The notes under the pieces: model-generated
Seen by the model: the letters and a program-made list of their open reading frames with translations, nothing else
What the model was told of the DNA's origin: nothing
Databases searched by the model: none
Part shown: one piece after another, positions 37,001 through 41,897 of the stretch
Numbering within the stretch: position 1 is the stretch's first letter
Layout: each line of letters opens with the position of its first letter
Origin: Colius striatus
Lineage: Eukaryota > Chordata > Aves > Coliiformes > Coliidae
Direction of reading: 5' to 3'
Assembly: GCF_028858725.1 (NCBI RefSeq)
Contig: NC_084761.1
Location: 22,350,501 to 22,414,500, forward strand
Length of the DNA: 64,000 nucleotides
Program-made: the position numbers and the translations under genes

Positions 37001-37612
37001 CAAGGACACATTAACATTCTTGGAACACCAGGAATTGACATAGTCTTGATGATCAATTAATCCTTCTGATACCTCTACGCAGCAGAACCTTCTGAAATGC
37101 TGAACACGTGCAAGCGAAGAGAGCTGGAGGGCCTCACCAGAACTAACTTCCCTGTCAGGTTGCAACTTGAGCTCTCCAATGACTTGGATGAAAAATCCCT
37201 AAGTCCTTGCTGGTCTACAGACCACCAAACCAGCTGACAACTAAAAGTTTACTTACACTTTGGTGATAGTGTCACCAAAATTCAAGATTGTCAAGAAGAA
37301 ATTTCTACAGAGTGAACAGCAACAGCCTTCAACTGATACATTATATTTTAATTAAAAAAAAAAACTTCAACAAGAAAGAGCACAAGAATACCTACATTCA
37401 ACTACAGTTCATATGACAAAACAGCTGTAACCGTTCAAGAAGACCAGAGACGTGGGTTCTATGGCCCAATACTGTTTTATTCTGCAGACTGCAACCAACT
37501 ACGCTTCCCCCATGTGATGACGTACCTTTTTATCACCCGAAACTCCCTCCTGGTTTTGTGTAAGCATCCACCGTGGATATTTGTTCTGCAGAGCAGTAGT
37601 TAGCAAATCCAT
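866..37612 (-). CDS. WRN: WRN, Werner syndrome RecQ helicase/exonuclease (multi-exon, 3' end outside window)
   Basis: WRN is a nuclear RecQ-family 3'-5' DNA helicase with an N-terminal 3'-5' exonuclease; it acts in replication-fork rescue, recombination, base excision repair and telomere upkeep. The exons listed separately join in phase from the ATG at 37612 to position 866, about 1335 codons, and each junction uses GT-AG. In window numbering the exonuclease residues are D80, E82, D141, Y210 and D214, the Walker A lysine is K542, the DEAH box is 633-636, motif VI is 817-826, and the RQC zinc cysteines are C875, C902, C903 and C906. The spacing of these cysteines equals that in human WRN. An HRDC domain follows at about 1164-1281. 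The start codon has a strong Kozak context (A at -3, G at +4). The final roughly 100 or more residues, including the nuclear localisation signal, are beyond the left edge. Confidence 0.96.
2055..2180 (-). CDS. WRN: WRN coding exon 30 (after HRDC)
   Basis: A 42-codon exon, phase 0 to phase 0. It reads [20 protein letters not shown] and then [19 protein letters not shown], aligning with human LFSSTKPQEEQKTS and ITYSLFQEKKMPL. The acceptor is a strong pyrimidine tract ending CACTTAG and the donor GTG|GTAAGC. The correct frame is not the longest open frame here, so it is easily missed. Confidence 0.88.
2409..2421. repeat. Poly(A) run
   Basis: A short uninterrupted A run in a WRN intron. Likely length-variable, with no other function apparent. 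Confidence 0.6.
3338..3452 (-). CDS. WRN: WRN coding exon 29 (HRDC core)
   Basis: It encodes [20 protein letters not shown] and [19 protein letters not shown], matching the human HRDC core ([20 protein letters not shown]). The acceptor is AAACCAG and the donor AAG|GTATGC. Length 115 nt, exit phase 0. Confidence 0.95.
4247..4359 (-). CDS. WRN: WRN coding exon 28 (HRDC domain start)
   Basis: It encodes [20 protein letters not shown] and [17 protein letters not shown]. This is the start of the HRDC (helicase and RNase D C-terminal) helical domain, matching human LYGKLVEARQKHANK and PPAILATNKIL. The acceptor is TTCACAG and the donor AG|GTAATG. Length 113 nt. Confidence 0.95.
4642..4723 (-). CDS. 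WRN: WRN coding exon 27 (linker before HRDC)
   Basis: It encodes [20 protein letters not shown] followed by PREKELE, aligning with the human linker segment around VISAQEQET. The acceptor is TTTTGTCAG and the donor GAG|GTAAGA. Length 82 nt, exit phase 0. Confidence 0.85.
5446..5467 (-). CDS. WRN: Candidate 22-nt WRN microexon
   Basis: A very strong acceptor (long T/C tract ending TTTCAG) is followed only 22 nt later by the donor GCAA|GTAACA. Joined between the exon ending at 6374 and the exon starting at 4723 it keeps the frame and reads GKEPDAGNVAEHS. Without it those two exons are out of phase. Phase logic is the only support; homology is not visible. Confidence 0.4.
6374..6579 (-). CDS. 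WRN: WRN coding exon 25 (linker between RQC and HRDC; donor uncertain)
   Basis: An open segment after acceptor TTTTATTACAG. It encodes [20 protein letters not shown] then SPVKQ, resembling the human linker around its MVQSPEK element. The donor chosen is G|GTAAAG at 6373, which leaves the phase that fits the next exon. An alternative donor CAG|GTCTGT would end the exon at 6504, but its phase does not fit the exon at 4723. The region is fast-evolving, so the 3' boundary is uncertain. Confidence 0.55.
7891..7932 (-). CDS. WRN: Candidate small WRN exon (14 codons, tentative)
   Basis: A 42-nt open segment with an acceptor CTGTCAG (weak pyrimidine tract) and a donor AAAG|GTGATG. It enters and leaves in the phase demanded by exons 24 and 25, so including or skipping it keeps the frame. 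It would encode [14 protein letters not shown] have no clear homology for it, so it may be a chance splice-like segment or a cassette exon. Confidence 0.25.
8115..8209 (-). CDS. WRN: WRN coding exon 24 (end of RQC)
   Basis: It begins [20 protein letters not shown], where GRNWL is the conserved close of the winged-helix domain, then runs into a diverged linker ending KPPRR. The acceptor is TTACAG and the donor AG|GTAATT. Length 95 nt. Confidence 0.92.
8289..8462 (-). CDS. WRN: WRN coding exon 23 (winged-helix RQC, beta-wing)
   Basis: It encodes [20 protein letters not shown] and [18 protein letters not shown], then [10 protein letters not shown]1005 aligns with the human beta-wing phenylalanine F1037, reported to act as the strand-separating pin. 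A 58-codon exon, phase 0 to phase 0. The acceptor is ATTTCAG and the donor AAG|GTACTT. Confidence 0.95.
8463..11801. other. Longest internal WRN intron (3.3 kb)
   Basis: The intron lies between the two winged-helix exons. It holds AT-rich unique sequence, a short ACA/AAC run near 10229-10243 and no exon I can support. The open frame at 9579-9818 lacks homology. Confidence 0.75.
11802..11943 (-). CDS. WRN: WRN coding exon 22 (winged-helix RQC, first part)
   Basis: It encodes [20 protein letters not shown] and [12 protein letters not shown], closely matching the start of the human winged-helix domain. The first 15 or so residues are poorly conserved. The acceptor is TTTTAG and the donor TCT|GTAAGT. 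Length 142 nt. Confidence 0.95.
13216..13308 (-). CDS. WRN: WRN coding exon 21 (RQC zinc-binding cluster)
   Basis: It encodes [20 protein letters not shown] and [12 protein letters not shown]902, C903 and C906 complete the zinc site started by C875. Their spacing matches human WRN C908, C935, C936 and C939. The acceptor is TTGGGTAG and the donor AG|GTAAGC. Length 93 nt. Confidence 0.96.
13689..13790 (-). CDS. WRN: WRN coding exon 20 (RQC helical hairpin, first zinc cysteine)
   Basis: It encodes [20 protein letters not shown] and [14 protein letters not shown]875 is the first of four zinc ligands in the RecQ C-terminal subdomain. The acceptor is CTGACAG and the donor AA|GTGAGT. Length 102 nt. 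Confidence 0.95.
14498..14679 (-). CDS. WRN: WRN coding exon 19 (motifs V and VI, arginine finger)
   Basis: It encodes [20 protein letters not shown] (motif V) and [20 protein letters not shown] (motif VI with the R-A-G-R-D arginine-finger element). The acceptor is TTTTGTAG and the donor AG|GTAAGT. Length 182 nt, residues 784-844. Confidence 0.97.
15250..15427 (-). CDS. WRN: WRN coding exon 18 (motif IV)
   Basis: It encodes [20 protein letters not shown], which holds motif IV (TIIYC), and [20 protein letters not shown]. It ends MRDEIQ in phase 0. The acceptor is CTTACAG and the donor CAG|GTATGT. Length 178 nt. Confidence 0.96.
15797..15840 (-). mobile_element. Possible CR1-tail fragment
   Basis: The sequence AATCATAGAATTG resembles the ATTCTATGATT tail of CR1 elements (minus orientation), followed by a TGGAAA-like segment. 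Similarity fades after about 40 bases, so this is weak. Confidence 0.3.
16327..16514 (-). CDS. WRN: WRN coding exon 17 (motif III and lobe junction)
   Basis: It encodes [20 protein letters not shown] with motif III (ALTATAS), then [20 protein letters not shown]. The acceptor is GATTGCAG and the donor AC|GTAAGG. Length 188 nt, residues 662-724. Confidence 0.96.
17010..17322 (-). mobile_element. CR1 LINE fragment (5'-truncated, minus strand)
   Basis: The 3' end of a CR1 non-LTR retrotransposon. Its minus-strand reading gives [20 protein letters not shown] and [10 protein letters not shown], the hallmark CR1 ORF2 C-terminus (RKNFFS-x-RVV-x-HW-x-RLPxEVVES). It sits in the WRN intron between exons 16 and 17, in the same orientation as the gene. 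It is diverged and incapable of movement on its own. Confidence 0.85.
17581..17687 (-). CDS. WRN: WRN coding exon 16 (DEAH box, motif II)
   Basis: It encodes [20 protein letters not shown] with the DEAH Walker B residues at 633-636 and the following aromatic-rich loop ([10 protein letters not shown]) that couples ATP hydrolysis to DNA binding in RecQ enzymes. The acceptor is TGCTGCAG and the donor TCG|GTGAGG. Length 107 nt. Confidence 0.96.
17688..18787. other. WRN intron before the DEAH-box exon
   Basis: A 1.1-kb intron with no coding homology and no clear repeat. The flanking splice sites are those of the exons ending at 18788 and starting at 17687. Confidence 0.75.
18788..18870 (-). CDS. 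WRN: WRN coding exon 15 (helicase lobe 1, motif Ib)
   Basis: It encodes [20 protein letters not shown] and continues QDLDRTI. The Y-x-T-P-E-x-C-S-G-N element is the RecQ motif Ib region. The acceptor is GTTTCAG and the donor ATTG|GTAAGT. Length 83 nt. Confidence 0.95.
19390..19458 (-). CDS. WRN: WRN coding exon 14 (helicase lobe 1)
   Basis: It encodes [20 protein letters not shown], aligning with human MSNIPACFLGSAQ. The acceptor is TTCTGCAG and the donor GC|GTAAGT, splitting an alanine codon. Length 69 nt. Confidence 0.94.
19459..21069. other. WRN intron between the Walker A exon and exon 14
   Basis: A 1.6-kb intron. The only structure I see is a short tandem duplication of a 20-bp unit at 19701-19736 (CAATTAAGACCATT repeated). 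No exon is supported. Confidence 0.75.
19701..19736. repeat. Short tandem duplication (20-bp unit)
   Basis: The unit beginning CAATTAAGACCATT occurs twice in direct succession in a WRN intron. Small and probably neutral. Confidence 0.7.
21070..21178 (-). CDS. WRN: WRN coding exon 13 (Walker A / motif I and motif Ia)
   Basis: It encodes [16 protein letters not shown], with the ATP-binding lysine K542 of Walker A, then [18 protein letters not shown] containing motif Ia (PLISLMEDQ). The acceptor is TTTAAG and the donor AC|GTGAGT. Length 109 nt. Confidence 0.96.
21517..21584 (-). CDS. WRN: WRN coding exon 12 (motif 0 to Walker A)
   Basis: It encodes [20 protein letters not shown] followed by A-T and the first base of the Walker A glycine. 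The exon boundary splits the Walker A motif. The acceptor is TTTAAAG and the donor ACTG|GTAAGG. Length 68 nt. Confidence 0.94.
22585..22660 (-). CDS. WRN: WRN coding exon 11 (RecQ helicase motif 0)
   Basis: It encodes [19 protein letters not shown]. The F-G-H-x-x-F-K-P element is the RecQ motif 0 that contacts the adenine of ATP. The acceptor is ACTACAG and the donor CC|GTAAGT. Length 76 nt. Confidence 0.94.
23867..24011 (-). CDS. WRN: WRN coding exon 10 (acidic stretch before helicase core)
   Basis: It starts [10 protein letters not shown] and ends in a run of acidic residues, [14 protein letters not shown], before a cysteine. This matches the Glu/Asp-rich block that precedes the human helicase domain. 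The acceptor is TCTCAG and the donor G|GTATGT. Length 145 nt, leaving one base for the next codon. Confidence 0.92.
24466..24546 (-). CDS. WRN: WRN coding exon 9 (27-codon acidic repeat unit, single copy)
   Basis: Exactly 81 nt, phase 0 to phase 0, encoding [20 protein letters not shown] and flanking residues. It corresponds to the 27-residue unit present as two tandem copies in human WRN. I see only one copy here; the neighbouring introns show no second version. The acceptor is TTCTTTAG and the donor AAA|GTGAGT. Confidence 0.93.
25215..25629 (-). CDS. WRN: WRN coding exon 8 (large acidic linker exon)
   Basis: The largest coding exon of the gene (415 nt, residues about 277-415). It starts [20 protein letters not shown] and near its end has [18 protein letters not shown], which is the MSLDITEHELQILE element of human WRN. 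The middle is poorly conserved and rich in Glu, Ala and Asp, as expected of a flexible linker. The acceptor is CTTCTAG and the donor GAG|GTAATA. Confidence 0.93.
26188..26299 (-). CDS. WRN: WRN coding exon 7 (post-exonuclease linker)
   Basis: It encodes [20 protein letters not shown] and then [15 protein letters not shown]. The E-E-V-M-D-L-A element aligns with human WRN. The acceptor is TTACAG and the donor AG|GTTAGA, a slightly weak donor. Length 112 nt, with split codons at both ends that fit the neighbours. Confidence 0.9.
27222..27291 (-). CDS. WRN: WRN coding exon 6 (end of exonuclease domain)
   Basis: It encodes [20 protein letters not shown], matching the last helix of the human exonuclease domain (AGFIIYRNL). 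It enters at phase 0 after TTTTGCAG and leaves one base before GTAAAT, which completes an aspartate codon with the next exon. Length 70 nt. Confidence 0.92.
27292..29154. other. WRN intron within the exonuclease region
   Basis: 1.9 kb of unique AT-rich sequence between the Exo III exon and the exon at 27222-27291. Nothing else is recognised. Confidence 0.75.
29155..29304 (-). CDS. WRN: WRN coding exon 5 (exonuclease motif Exo III)
   Basis: A 50-codon exon, phase 0 to phase 0. It includes [18 protein letters not shown] and ends [10 protein letters not shown], giving the Exo III tyrosine Y210 and aspartate D214 of the DEDDy family. The acceptor TTTCCCCAG is strong and the donor is TAT|GTACGT. 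Conservation with human WRN is very high here. Confidence 0.96.
29305..31491. other. WRN intron between the Exo II and Exo III exons
   Basis: 2.2 kb without recognisable coding homology. Several short open frames occur here, but none has splice-flanked or homology support. Confidence 0.75.
31492..31640 (-). CDS. WRN: WRN coding exon 4 (exonuclease motif Exo II)
   Basis: It encodes [20 protein letters not shown] followed by IEGDQWKL, with the catalytic aspartate D141 of Exo II in the G-D-Q-W context, and ends with [11 protein letters not shown]. The acceptor is TTTTAG and the donor AAA|GTAAAA. Length 149 nt, exit phase 0. Confidence 0.95.
31641..34448. other. WRN intron between the Exo I and Exo II exons
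   Basis: 2.8 kb. It contains the AT/TATCTA microsatellite at 32561-32630, and A-runs near 33078 and 33165. No exon is supported. Confidence 0.75.
32561..32630. repeat. TA / TATCTA microsatellite
   Basis: An AT-dinucleotide tract that passes into repeated TATCTA hexamers. It lies in the intron between the exonuclease exons and probably varies in length. Confidence 0.85.
34449..34594 (-). CDS. WRN: WRN coding exon 3 (exonuclease motif Exo I)
   Basis: It encodes [12 protein letters not shown], carrying the D80-x-E82 metal-binding pair of the DEDDy exonuclease motif Exo I, then [20 protein letters not shown]. Both catalytic acidic residues are intact. The acceptor is TTTCAG and the donor G|GTACTG. 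Length 146 nt, entry needing one base and exit leaving one base of a codon. Confidence 0.95.
35496..35611 (-). CDS. WRN: WRN coding exon 2 (exonuclease domain entry, residues 30-68)
   Basis: It begins [18 protein letters not shown] and continues with [13 protein letters not shown]. This matches the human segment that leads into the exonuclease fold. It starts in phase 0 after CAG at 35614-35612 and ends with a split arginine codon before GTAATA. Length 116 nt. Confidence 0.93.
35612..37525. other. First intron after the WRN start codon
   Basis: 1.9 kb between the start-codon exon and coding exon 2. There is a short G-rich run near 36052-36066. No coding content is recognised. Confidence 0.75.
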
Positions 37613-37634
37613 TTTATTCACTTTTCTCACATTT
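37526..37634 (-). CDS. WRN: WRN exon with start codon (noncoding leader plus residues 1-29)
   Basis: The acceptor is preceded by a long pyrimidine tract (complement of about 37640-37670) and ends in AAG at 37637-37635. The ATG is at 37612-37610 and opens [17 protein letters not shown]. The aligned human start also has a P-x-W-M element at this point. The donor is AAG|GTACGT, so the exon ends at 37526 in phase 0. Twenty-two leader bases lie before the ATG, and they contain an immediate AUG-UGA pair at 37632-37627. Confidence 0.85.
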
Positions 37635-39082
37635 CTTGTTACATAAAAAAGAGGGGGGGAAAAAAAAGACAGCCGTCAGTTTGTAGAAAGACAAACTGCT
37701 ATCACCATCAGGCCAGAACAAGGTTACAGAAGATCAAACTTGAAACTTCAAACATTTTGTGTGGAAGAATGGACATTCACAGAGCTGCCCACATGAAATA
37801 GCAGAAGAGCTTTAGGCCTTATATTCTTGTTGACACTTTAGTGAAAAAAAAAAAAACAAGCAAGGAAAAAAACAGGAAAAAACCTCTTAAAGTCTTTCTG
37901 AGAAAGAAAGTTTATTCTAGTTTTATGGAGATCAATGACCCAGACCAGAAGAGTACACCTGCTTATCAACTCAGCCCTCCTCAGAGAAATTTATCAGTTG
38001 TTCTGGATAACAGCATTGGAACCAAGTACTTAACTTAAAAGGCCTAAGCTGACTCAGCTCCTGTTTTGAACTTGCATTTTTTTATCAGACTCATGCAAGC
38101 ACTGCCCCAAGGCCTGCACTCCCTTCACTGGAAGAGCCTCAGGGCTGTGAGTCCACAATTAAGATAAGCAAAACCATGCCACACAAGGGCAAACTACAGT
38201 CACATAAGGCAAGTGTTGCTAAGTTCTCTACTGCAGTCTGGATGACGGCTAAGGTTATGTTTGAATTTGTCAGCCCTGAATTCAAACAAAACAAACTCAC
38301 CAAGCAGATGCAGCCCATTTCTAGAGCATCAGGAAGCAGGGTGCATGCCCTGAAATGGGAAACGACTCCATAGAGAAGAAGAGATTTAAGCTAGAAAGGC
38401 ATGCTATGCTAAGCTTTTTGAGCCCTGACTACAGGGGCTTTCTTTCAGCGAAGGGCAGCAGGATTTCCTAGTTGTGAGCAAACAATTGGATCAGAACTGT
38501 TCCAGCTTCTCCCTGAACTGCTTCTAGTGTGATTTACAAATTCTACCGGAGACAGCTCACAAAGAGGAAAATTTTCATCTTGCTTCTTCTCACCCCTACG
38601 TGAGCATGAATGACAAAGTTGGGACACTACTATCTTATTAAGAACATGCATTTTGCCCGCTTTGCACAGCTCCACCAACAAAAAGCAATACAAATACTAC
38701 GCAAATCTTCCATGACATTAAAATAAGAGGGTAATTTTTAGTGTCTAGGCCAGACTTTTCCCCTAGGTTACCTGTCTGCTTCTGTGGCAATGTGACAAAC
38801 TACCATCTCAAAGACAACTTCAAAGAGTATTTTAATATCAAATCCTTCAACAAATAGCCACTAGCAAGATGTCCCAATGAGCAATTCTGTTCCCAGGAGA
38901 TGCAATTGTTGGAAAGAAGGGAAGACAGTATAAAGGCTAAAAACCGACAAAAGAAGCTCGACCTGCAGCACTAACATCAGCAGCCACCATCCCACAGCTC
39001 TGACGACGTTTCACATAAAACAGCTAAAAGGTTCGAGAGCCACACCACACGAGCAAGCGCTGCCCACTGCGGCATCGCTCAC
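37635..39082. other. WRN leader intron
   Basis: The intron between the inferred noncoding first exon in the CpG island and the start-codon exon. It includes A-rich stretches near 37650-37670 and 37842-37890. No supported gene. Confidence 0.6.
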
Positions 39083-39600
39083 CTTTCTCATCCTAACTCC
39101 CAAACCTCAACTTCTGAGAGGTAAGTGCTGCACGGACAGCTGCCGACGAGTCCTGCTCAAGAACTGGCACGGGGCACCGCGGGACAAGGGGAGCTGCAGC
39201 GAAGCTTTCGCGCACGGGCCAAAACGCCTTCTGTCCTCACGGGAAAGTGTCAGCCTCACTGCCCCTCACCTCTGGGTATCTGGGTATCCTACCGCTGGGC
39301 AGGAAGCGAGCACCCAAAGCCCAGCGGTAACCCCGCTTCCCGCCGCTCCCCCGGGTACCGCAGAACAGGCGTCCCGTGAGCCCGGTAGCGGGCCGGGCCC
39401 GGCAGCGGGACGCTGCTCGCCGATCGTCGCACGCCGATCTGCAGCACCGGACTGTCCTCCTCCCGGGCCCGAGCCCCGCCACGAGCTCCCGCTCCGGTGC
39501 GGGCCCCGCCGCCGACACGGCCCGGTGAACACCCAGCTGCGCGCCGGCAGCGGCTCAGGCGCCTCCGTCACGGCGCGTCGCGGGACTGACGCGTCACGGA
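39083..39600 (-). other. WRN: Inferred noncoding first exon region of WRN
   Basis: The start-codon exon has a splice acceptor, so an upstream noncoding exon is required. Two good minus-strand donors lie in or at the edge of the CpG island: AAAG|GTGAGC (exon end 39083) and AGAG|GTGAGG (exon end 39270). I cannot tell which is used, or the exact transcription start. Confidence 0.4.
39587..39596. promoter_or_regulatory. CRE-like palindrome TGACGCGTCA
   Basis: A perfect 10-base palindrome containing two TGACG half-sites. A further CGTCA half-site lies at 39566-39570. It resembles ATF/CREB-type sites but with two extra central bases, so binding is an inference. Confidence 0.4.
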
Positions 39601-39632
39601 GACGGGCGGCTCCACTCCTCTCCTCCCCCCAC

Positions 39633-39638
39633 CACGTG
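39633..39638. promoter_or_regulatory. E-box CACGTG
   Basis: A palindromic CACGTG in the CpG island, as bound by USF or MYC/MAX family factors. The position between the two genes fits a promoter role. Confidence 0.35.
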
Positions 39639-39685
39639 CCGGCCGTCTCCCCGAGCAGCGGCGGCGGCGGGTTACCCGAGGTGAC

Positions 39686-39696
39686 GCGCGTGCGCA
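39686..39696 (-). promoter_or_regulatory. NRF1-like site TGCGCACGCGC
   Basis: The minus-strand sequence TGCGCACGCGC fits the NRF1 consensus YGCGCAYGCGC, which is common in CpG-island promoters of housekeeping and bidirectional gene pairs. Confidence 0.5.
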
Positions 39697-39720
39697 GTGC
39701 AGCGGCGGTGCCTGCCGCGG

Positions 39721-39740
39721 GTCACTGTGGGCACTGTAGT
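39721..39740 (-). promoter_or_regulatory. ZNF143/STAF-like element
   Basis: The minus strand reads ACTACAGTGCCCACAGTGAC, which carries the ACTACA and CCCA core of the ZNF143 binding element. This motif is over-represented in vertebrate bidirectional promoters and here sits close to the inferred divide between WRN and PURG. Confidence 0.55.
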
Positions 39741-39775
39741 CCCGGGGACGGGCGGGCCGCGCACCCTCCGGCGCT

Positions 39776-39793
39776 GCCGCCGCCGCCGCCGCC
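39776..39793. repeat. GCC trinucleotide run
   Basis: Six GCC units in the CpG island, probably in the 5' flank or first exon of PURG. It may vary in length between individuals. Confidence 0.7.
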
Positions 39794-39823
39794 GTCCTCG
39801 GCCGGGCGGGGCCGAGCCGGGCC

Positions 39824-39865
39824 GGCGGGGCGGGGCGGGGCGGGGCGGAGCGGAGCGGGGCGGGT
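39824..39865 (+). promoter_or_regulatory. Clustered GC boxes (GGGGC repeat)
   Basis: A near-tandem GGGGC/GGAGC array giving several overlapping GGGCGG-type Sp1 sites, shortly upstream of the inferred PURG exon 1 donor. It is both a simple repeat and a plausible core promoter element. Confidence 0.6.
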
Positions 39866-39869
39866 GGCG

Positions 39870-39979
39870 GGGGCGCGCCAGTCCGTGGCTCTGCGCGGCG
39901 GGGGGGCAGTGGCGGGGCCGCCGGCTGCGGGCGGTGGCGGCGGCGGCTGAAGGGCAACAGCGGCGATGGGCGCTGAGGG
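39870..39979 (+). other. PURG: Inferred PURG noncoding exon 1 (start approximate)
   Basis: A strong donor GAGGG|GTGAGT follows position 39979, and an acceptor TTTCCAG ends at 40879 just before the coding start, so a leader exon ending at 39979 is likely. It carries an ATG at 39966 that, after splicing, reads five codons and stops at a TGA nine bases before the PURG start. The 5' end is not determined. Confidence 0.5.
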
Positions 39980-40879
39980 GTGAGTGATCGGGCGGGGGGA
40001 TGGTGCTGGGGAGCTGCGGCGGGGCTGGAGGCTGGTGGGGGGCCAGCGATGGGGCGGGAGAACCGATGCTGGGGGGGCACTGGGGGCACTCAGGGGCATT
40101 ACTGGGAGCACTAGGGGGTAGAGAGTCAATATTGGAGCACTGCAGGGGGGCAGAGGAGGAAGGCAGACGGCGCTGCTCGCGCTTAGGGGGCAGGAGGTGA
40201 AGCTCTGAGGCCACCGGGGCGGGAGATGCAGCGATGGGGGGGAATGAGAGGGCAGTATTCAGGCTCTGGACGTACCATTGGGACAATACTGGGACACTGT
40301 GGGGCAGGACGGCAGTGCTGGGGAGGACGCCAGTGTGTCCCCGTTGCCCCATCGCCCTGGGGAGGAAGGGCAAAGACTGCTGGTGGAGGGGAAGTGCAGC
40401 GGCATGGGGGAGGACCCTGCGGTGGGGAGCAGGAGCCCCGGGGAGATGAGACCCCCTCAACGGGGGCACCCCAACGCACCCTTCCCCCTCTCTTCCCCGG
40501 GGCTCCCACTCCCTGCTGCAGACGCTGGAGTAGCTGGAGGTGCCTGTAGTGCCAGAGGGAGTGGGGCTGGAGTCTAGAGGGGCATGGGGAGGTCTGCAGG
40601 GCAAGCAGATGGCGAGGGCACCGAGGCATCAGGGCCAGCGTGCTGTTGGAAGGAGGGCTTCCTTGTCTGGGAGGAGGTCGGCCGGCTGCCGGGCACCGGA
40701 GCAGGGGAGGGAAAGAGCACCCGGGATCCTTTTGCTGTGATGTTGCGTGCTGTGGCAGTGGAGAGGGATGCAGGCGGCTTTGTAGGGAGAGCAGCGCCGA
40801 ACAGAGCCTCTGCCGAGAAGCCGAGCAGGCCCCTGATGCTGATGTTGTCATCTGTGTCTCTGTTATGTATTATTTCCAG
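39980..40879 (+). other. PURG: PURG leader intron
   Basis: A 900-base G-rich intron bounded by GGTGAGT and TTATTTCCAG. Long open frames on both strands here reflect the GC-rich composition and show no homology. Confidence 0.55.
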
Positions 40880-40892
40880 CTGATTGGTAAAG

Positions 40893-41897
40893 ATGGAAAG
40901 AGGGAGAGGAGGAGGAGGAGGAAGGAACCTGGGAGGCTCTGGCCTGCACAGGAGCATTTATTCCCAGTCCCAGCAGCAGTACCATTACTCGGCCTCCTCC
41001 CAGGGGGGCTGTATGGAGATCCAGGAGCTGGCCTCCAAGAGGGTGGACATCCAGAAAAAGCGATTTTATCTGGATGTAAAACAGAGCTCCCGAGGCCGCT
41101 TCCTGAAGATTGCTGAAGTCTGGATAGGAAGAGGCAGGCAGGACAATATCCGGAAGAGCAAGCTGACCCTCTCCCTGTCCGTGGCTGCTGAACTGAAGGA
41201 CTGCCTGGGGGACTTTATTGAGCACTATGCCCACCTGGGCCTGAAAGGCGGTCACCGGCACGAGCACAGCAACGGCAAAGAGCAGCATCCCCGGAGGCGA
41301 CCACAGCACCCGCCACCTTCGCCCCCGGTGTCTGTCGGCTCCGAAGAGCAGCCTCACAGTGTCCTCAAAACGGAGTACATCGAGAGGGACAACCGAAAAT
41401 ATTACTTGGACCTGAAGGAGAATCAGCGAGGGCGTTTCTTGCGCATCAGACAAACCATGAGCAGAGGACCTGGCATGATGGGTTATTTTGGCCACAGCCT
41501 GGGACAGGAGCAGACGATTGTCCTGCCAGCACAAGGAATGATTGAGTTCAGGGATGCTTTGGTCCAGCTGATTGAAGAATATGGTGAAGGGGACATAGAG
41601 GATCGCCGGGGGGGAGGCGATGAGCCCCCGGAGCTCCCCGAGGGCACATCCTTCCGAGTGGACAACAAGCGCTTCTACTTTGACGTGGGATCCAACAGGT
41701 ACGGCATTTTTCTGAAGGTAAGTGAGGTGAGGCCGCCCTACCGTAACACCATCACAGTTCCGTACAAAGCATGGACACGGTTTGGGGAGAATTTTATCAA
41801 GTACGAAGAAGAGATGAGGAGAATTTACAACAGCCATAAAGAAAAAAGAATGGATGCCAGAGGGGACAGTGGTGAAGAGCAAGAGGGTCTCGAATAG
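40893..41897 (+). CDS. PURG: PURG, purine-rich element binding protein gamma
   Basis: A 334-residue single-exon reading frame. PUR proteins bind purine-rich single-stranded DNA and RNA and act in transcription and RNA handling. It starts [18 protein letters not shown], a Gly/Arg-rich tail, followed by three PUR repeats at about residues 43-113, 157-232 and 249-309. Diagnostic stretches are [40 protein letters not shown] and [20 protein letters not shown]. The acidic end is EEQEGLE. It matches human PURG (347 aa) nearly throughout, differing mostly in the N-terminal tail and the His/Pro-rich linker. The ATG has a strong Kozak context, and an in-frame TGA lies at 40881-40883. A consensus splice donor sits between codons 275 and 276. 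Confidence 0.97.
   Translation: MERGRGGGGGRNLGGSGLHRSIYSQSQQQYHYSASSQGGCMEIQELASKRVDIQKKRFYLDVKQSSRGRFLKIAEVWIGRGRQDNIRKSKLTLSLSVAAELKDCLGDFIEHYAHLGLKGGHRHEHSNGKEQHPRRRPQHPPPSPPVSVGSEEQPHSVLKTEYIERDNRKYYLDLKENQRGRFLRIRQTMSRGPGMMGYFGHSLGQEQTIVLPAQGMIEFRDALVQLIEEYGEGDIEDRRGGGDEPPELPEGTSFRVDNKRFYFDVGSNRYGIFLKVSEVRPPYRNTITVPYKAWTRFGENFIKYEEEMRRIYNSHKEKRMDARGDSGEEQEGLE
41718..41723 (+). promoter_or_regulatory. PURG: In-frame consensus splice donor inside PURG coding exon
   Basis: The coding sequence reads CTGAAG|GTAAGT after codon 275 (FLK then V276), a full match to the donor consensus. Use of it would remove the last part of PUR repeat III and substitute a downstream C-terminus. Human PURG is annotated with a long and a shorter isoform that differ at the C-terminus, which fits, though I see no matching acceptor exon here. 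Confidence 0.5.

Larger units (their letters stand above)
39120..40100. promoter_or_regulatory. CpG island and probable bidirectional WRN/PURG promoter
   Basis: The sequence changes abruptly from AT-rich to very GC- and CpG-rich. WRN leaves to the left and PURG to the right. Candidate elements, listed separately, include ZNF143-like, NRF1-like, CRE-like, E-box and GC-box motifs. No TATA box is evident. CpG-island, TATA-less, head-to-head promoters typically start transcription at several sites. Confidence 0.8.

Noticed and set aside
39568..40851. Several long overlapping open frames (up to 310 codons) on both strands in the CpG island.
   Set aside because: They are low-complexity Pro, Arg, Ala and Gly strings caused by GC-rich DNA with few stop codons. 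There is no domain, and they overlap the promoter and leader intron.
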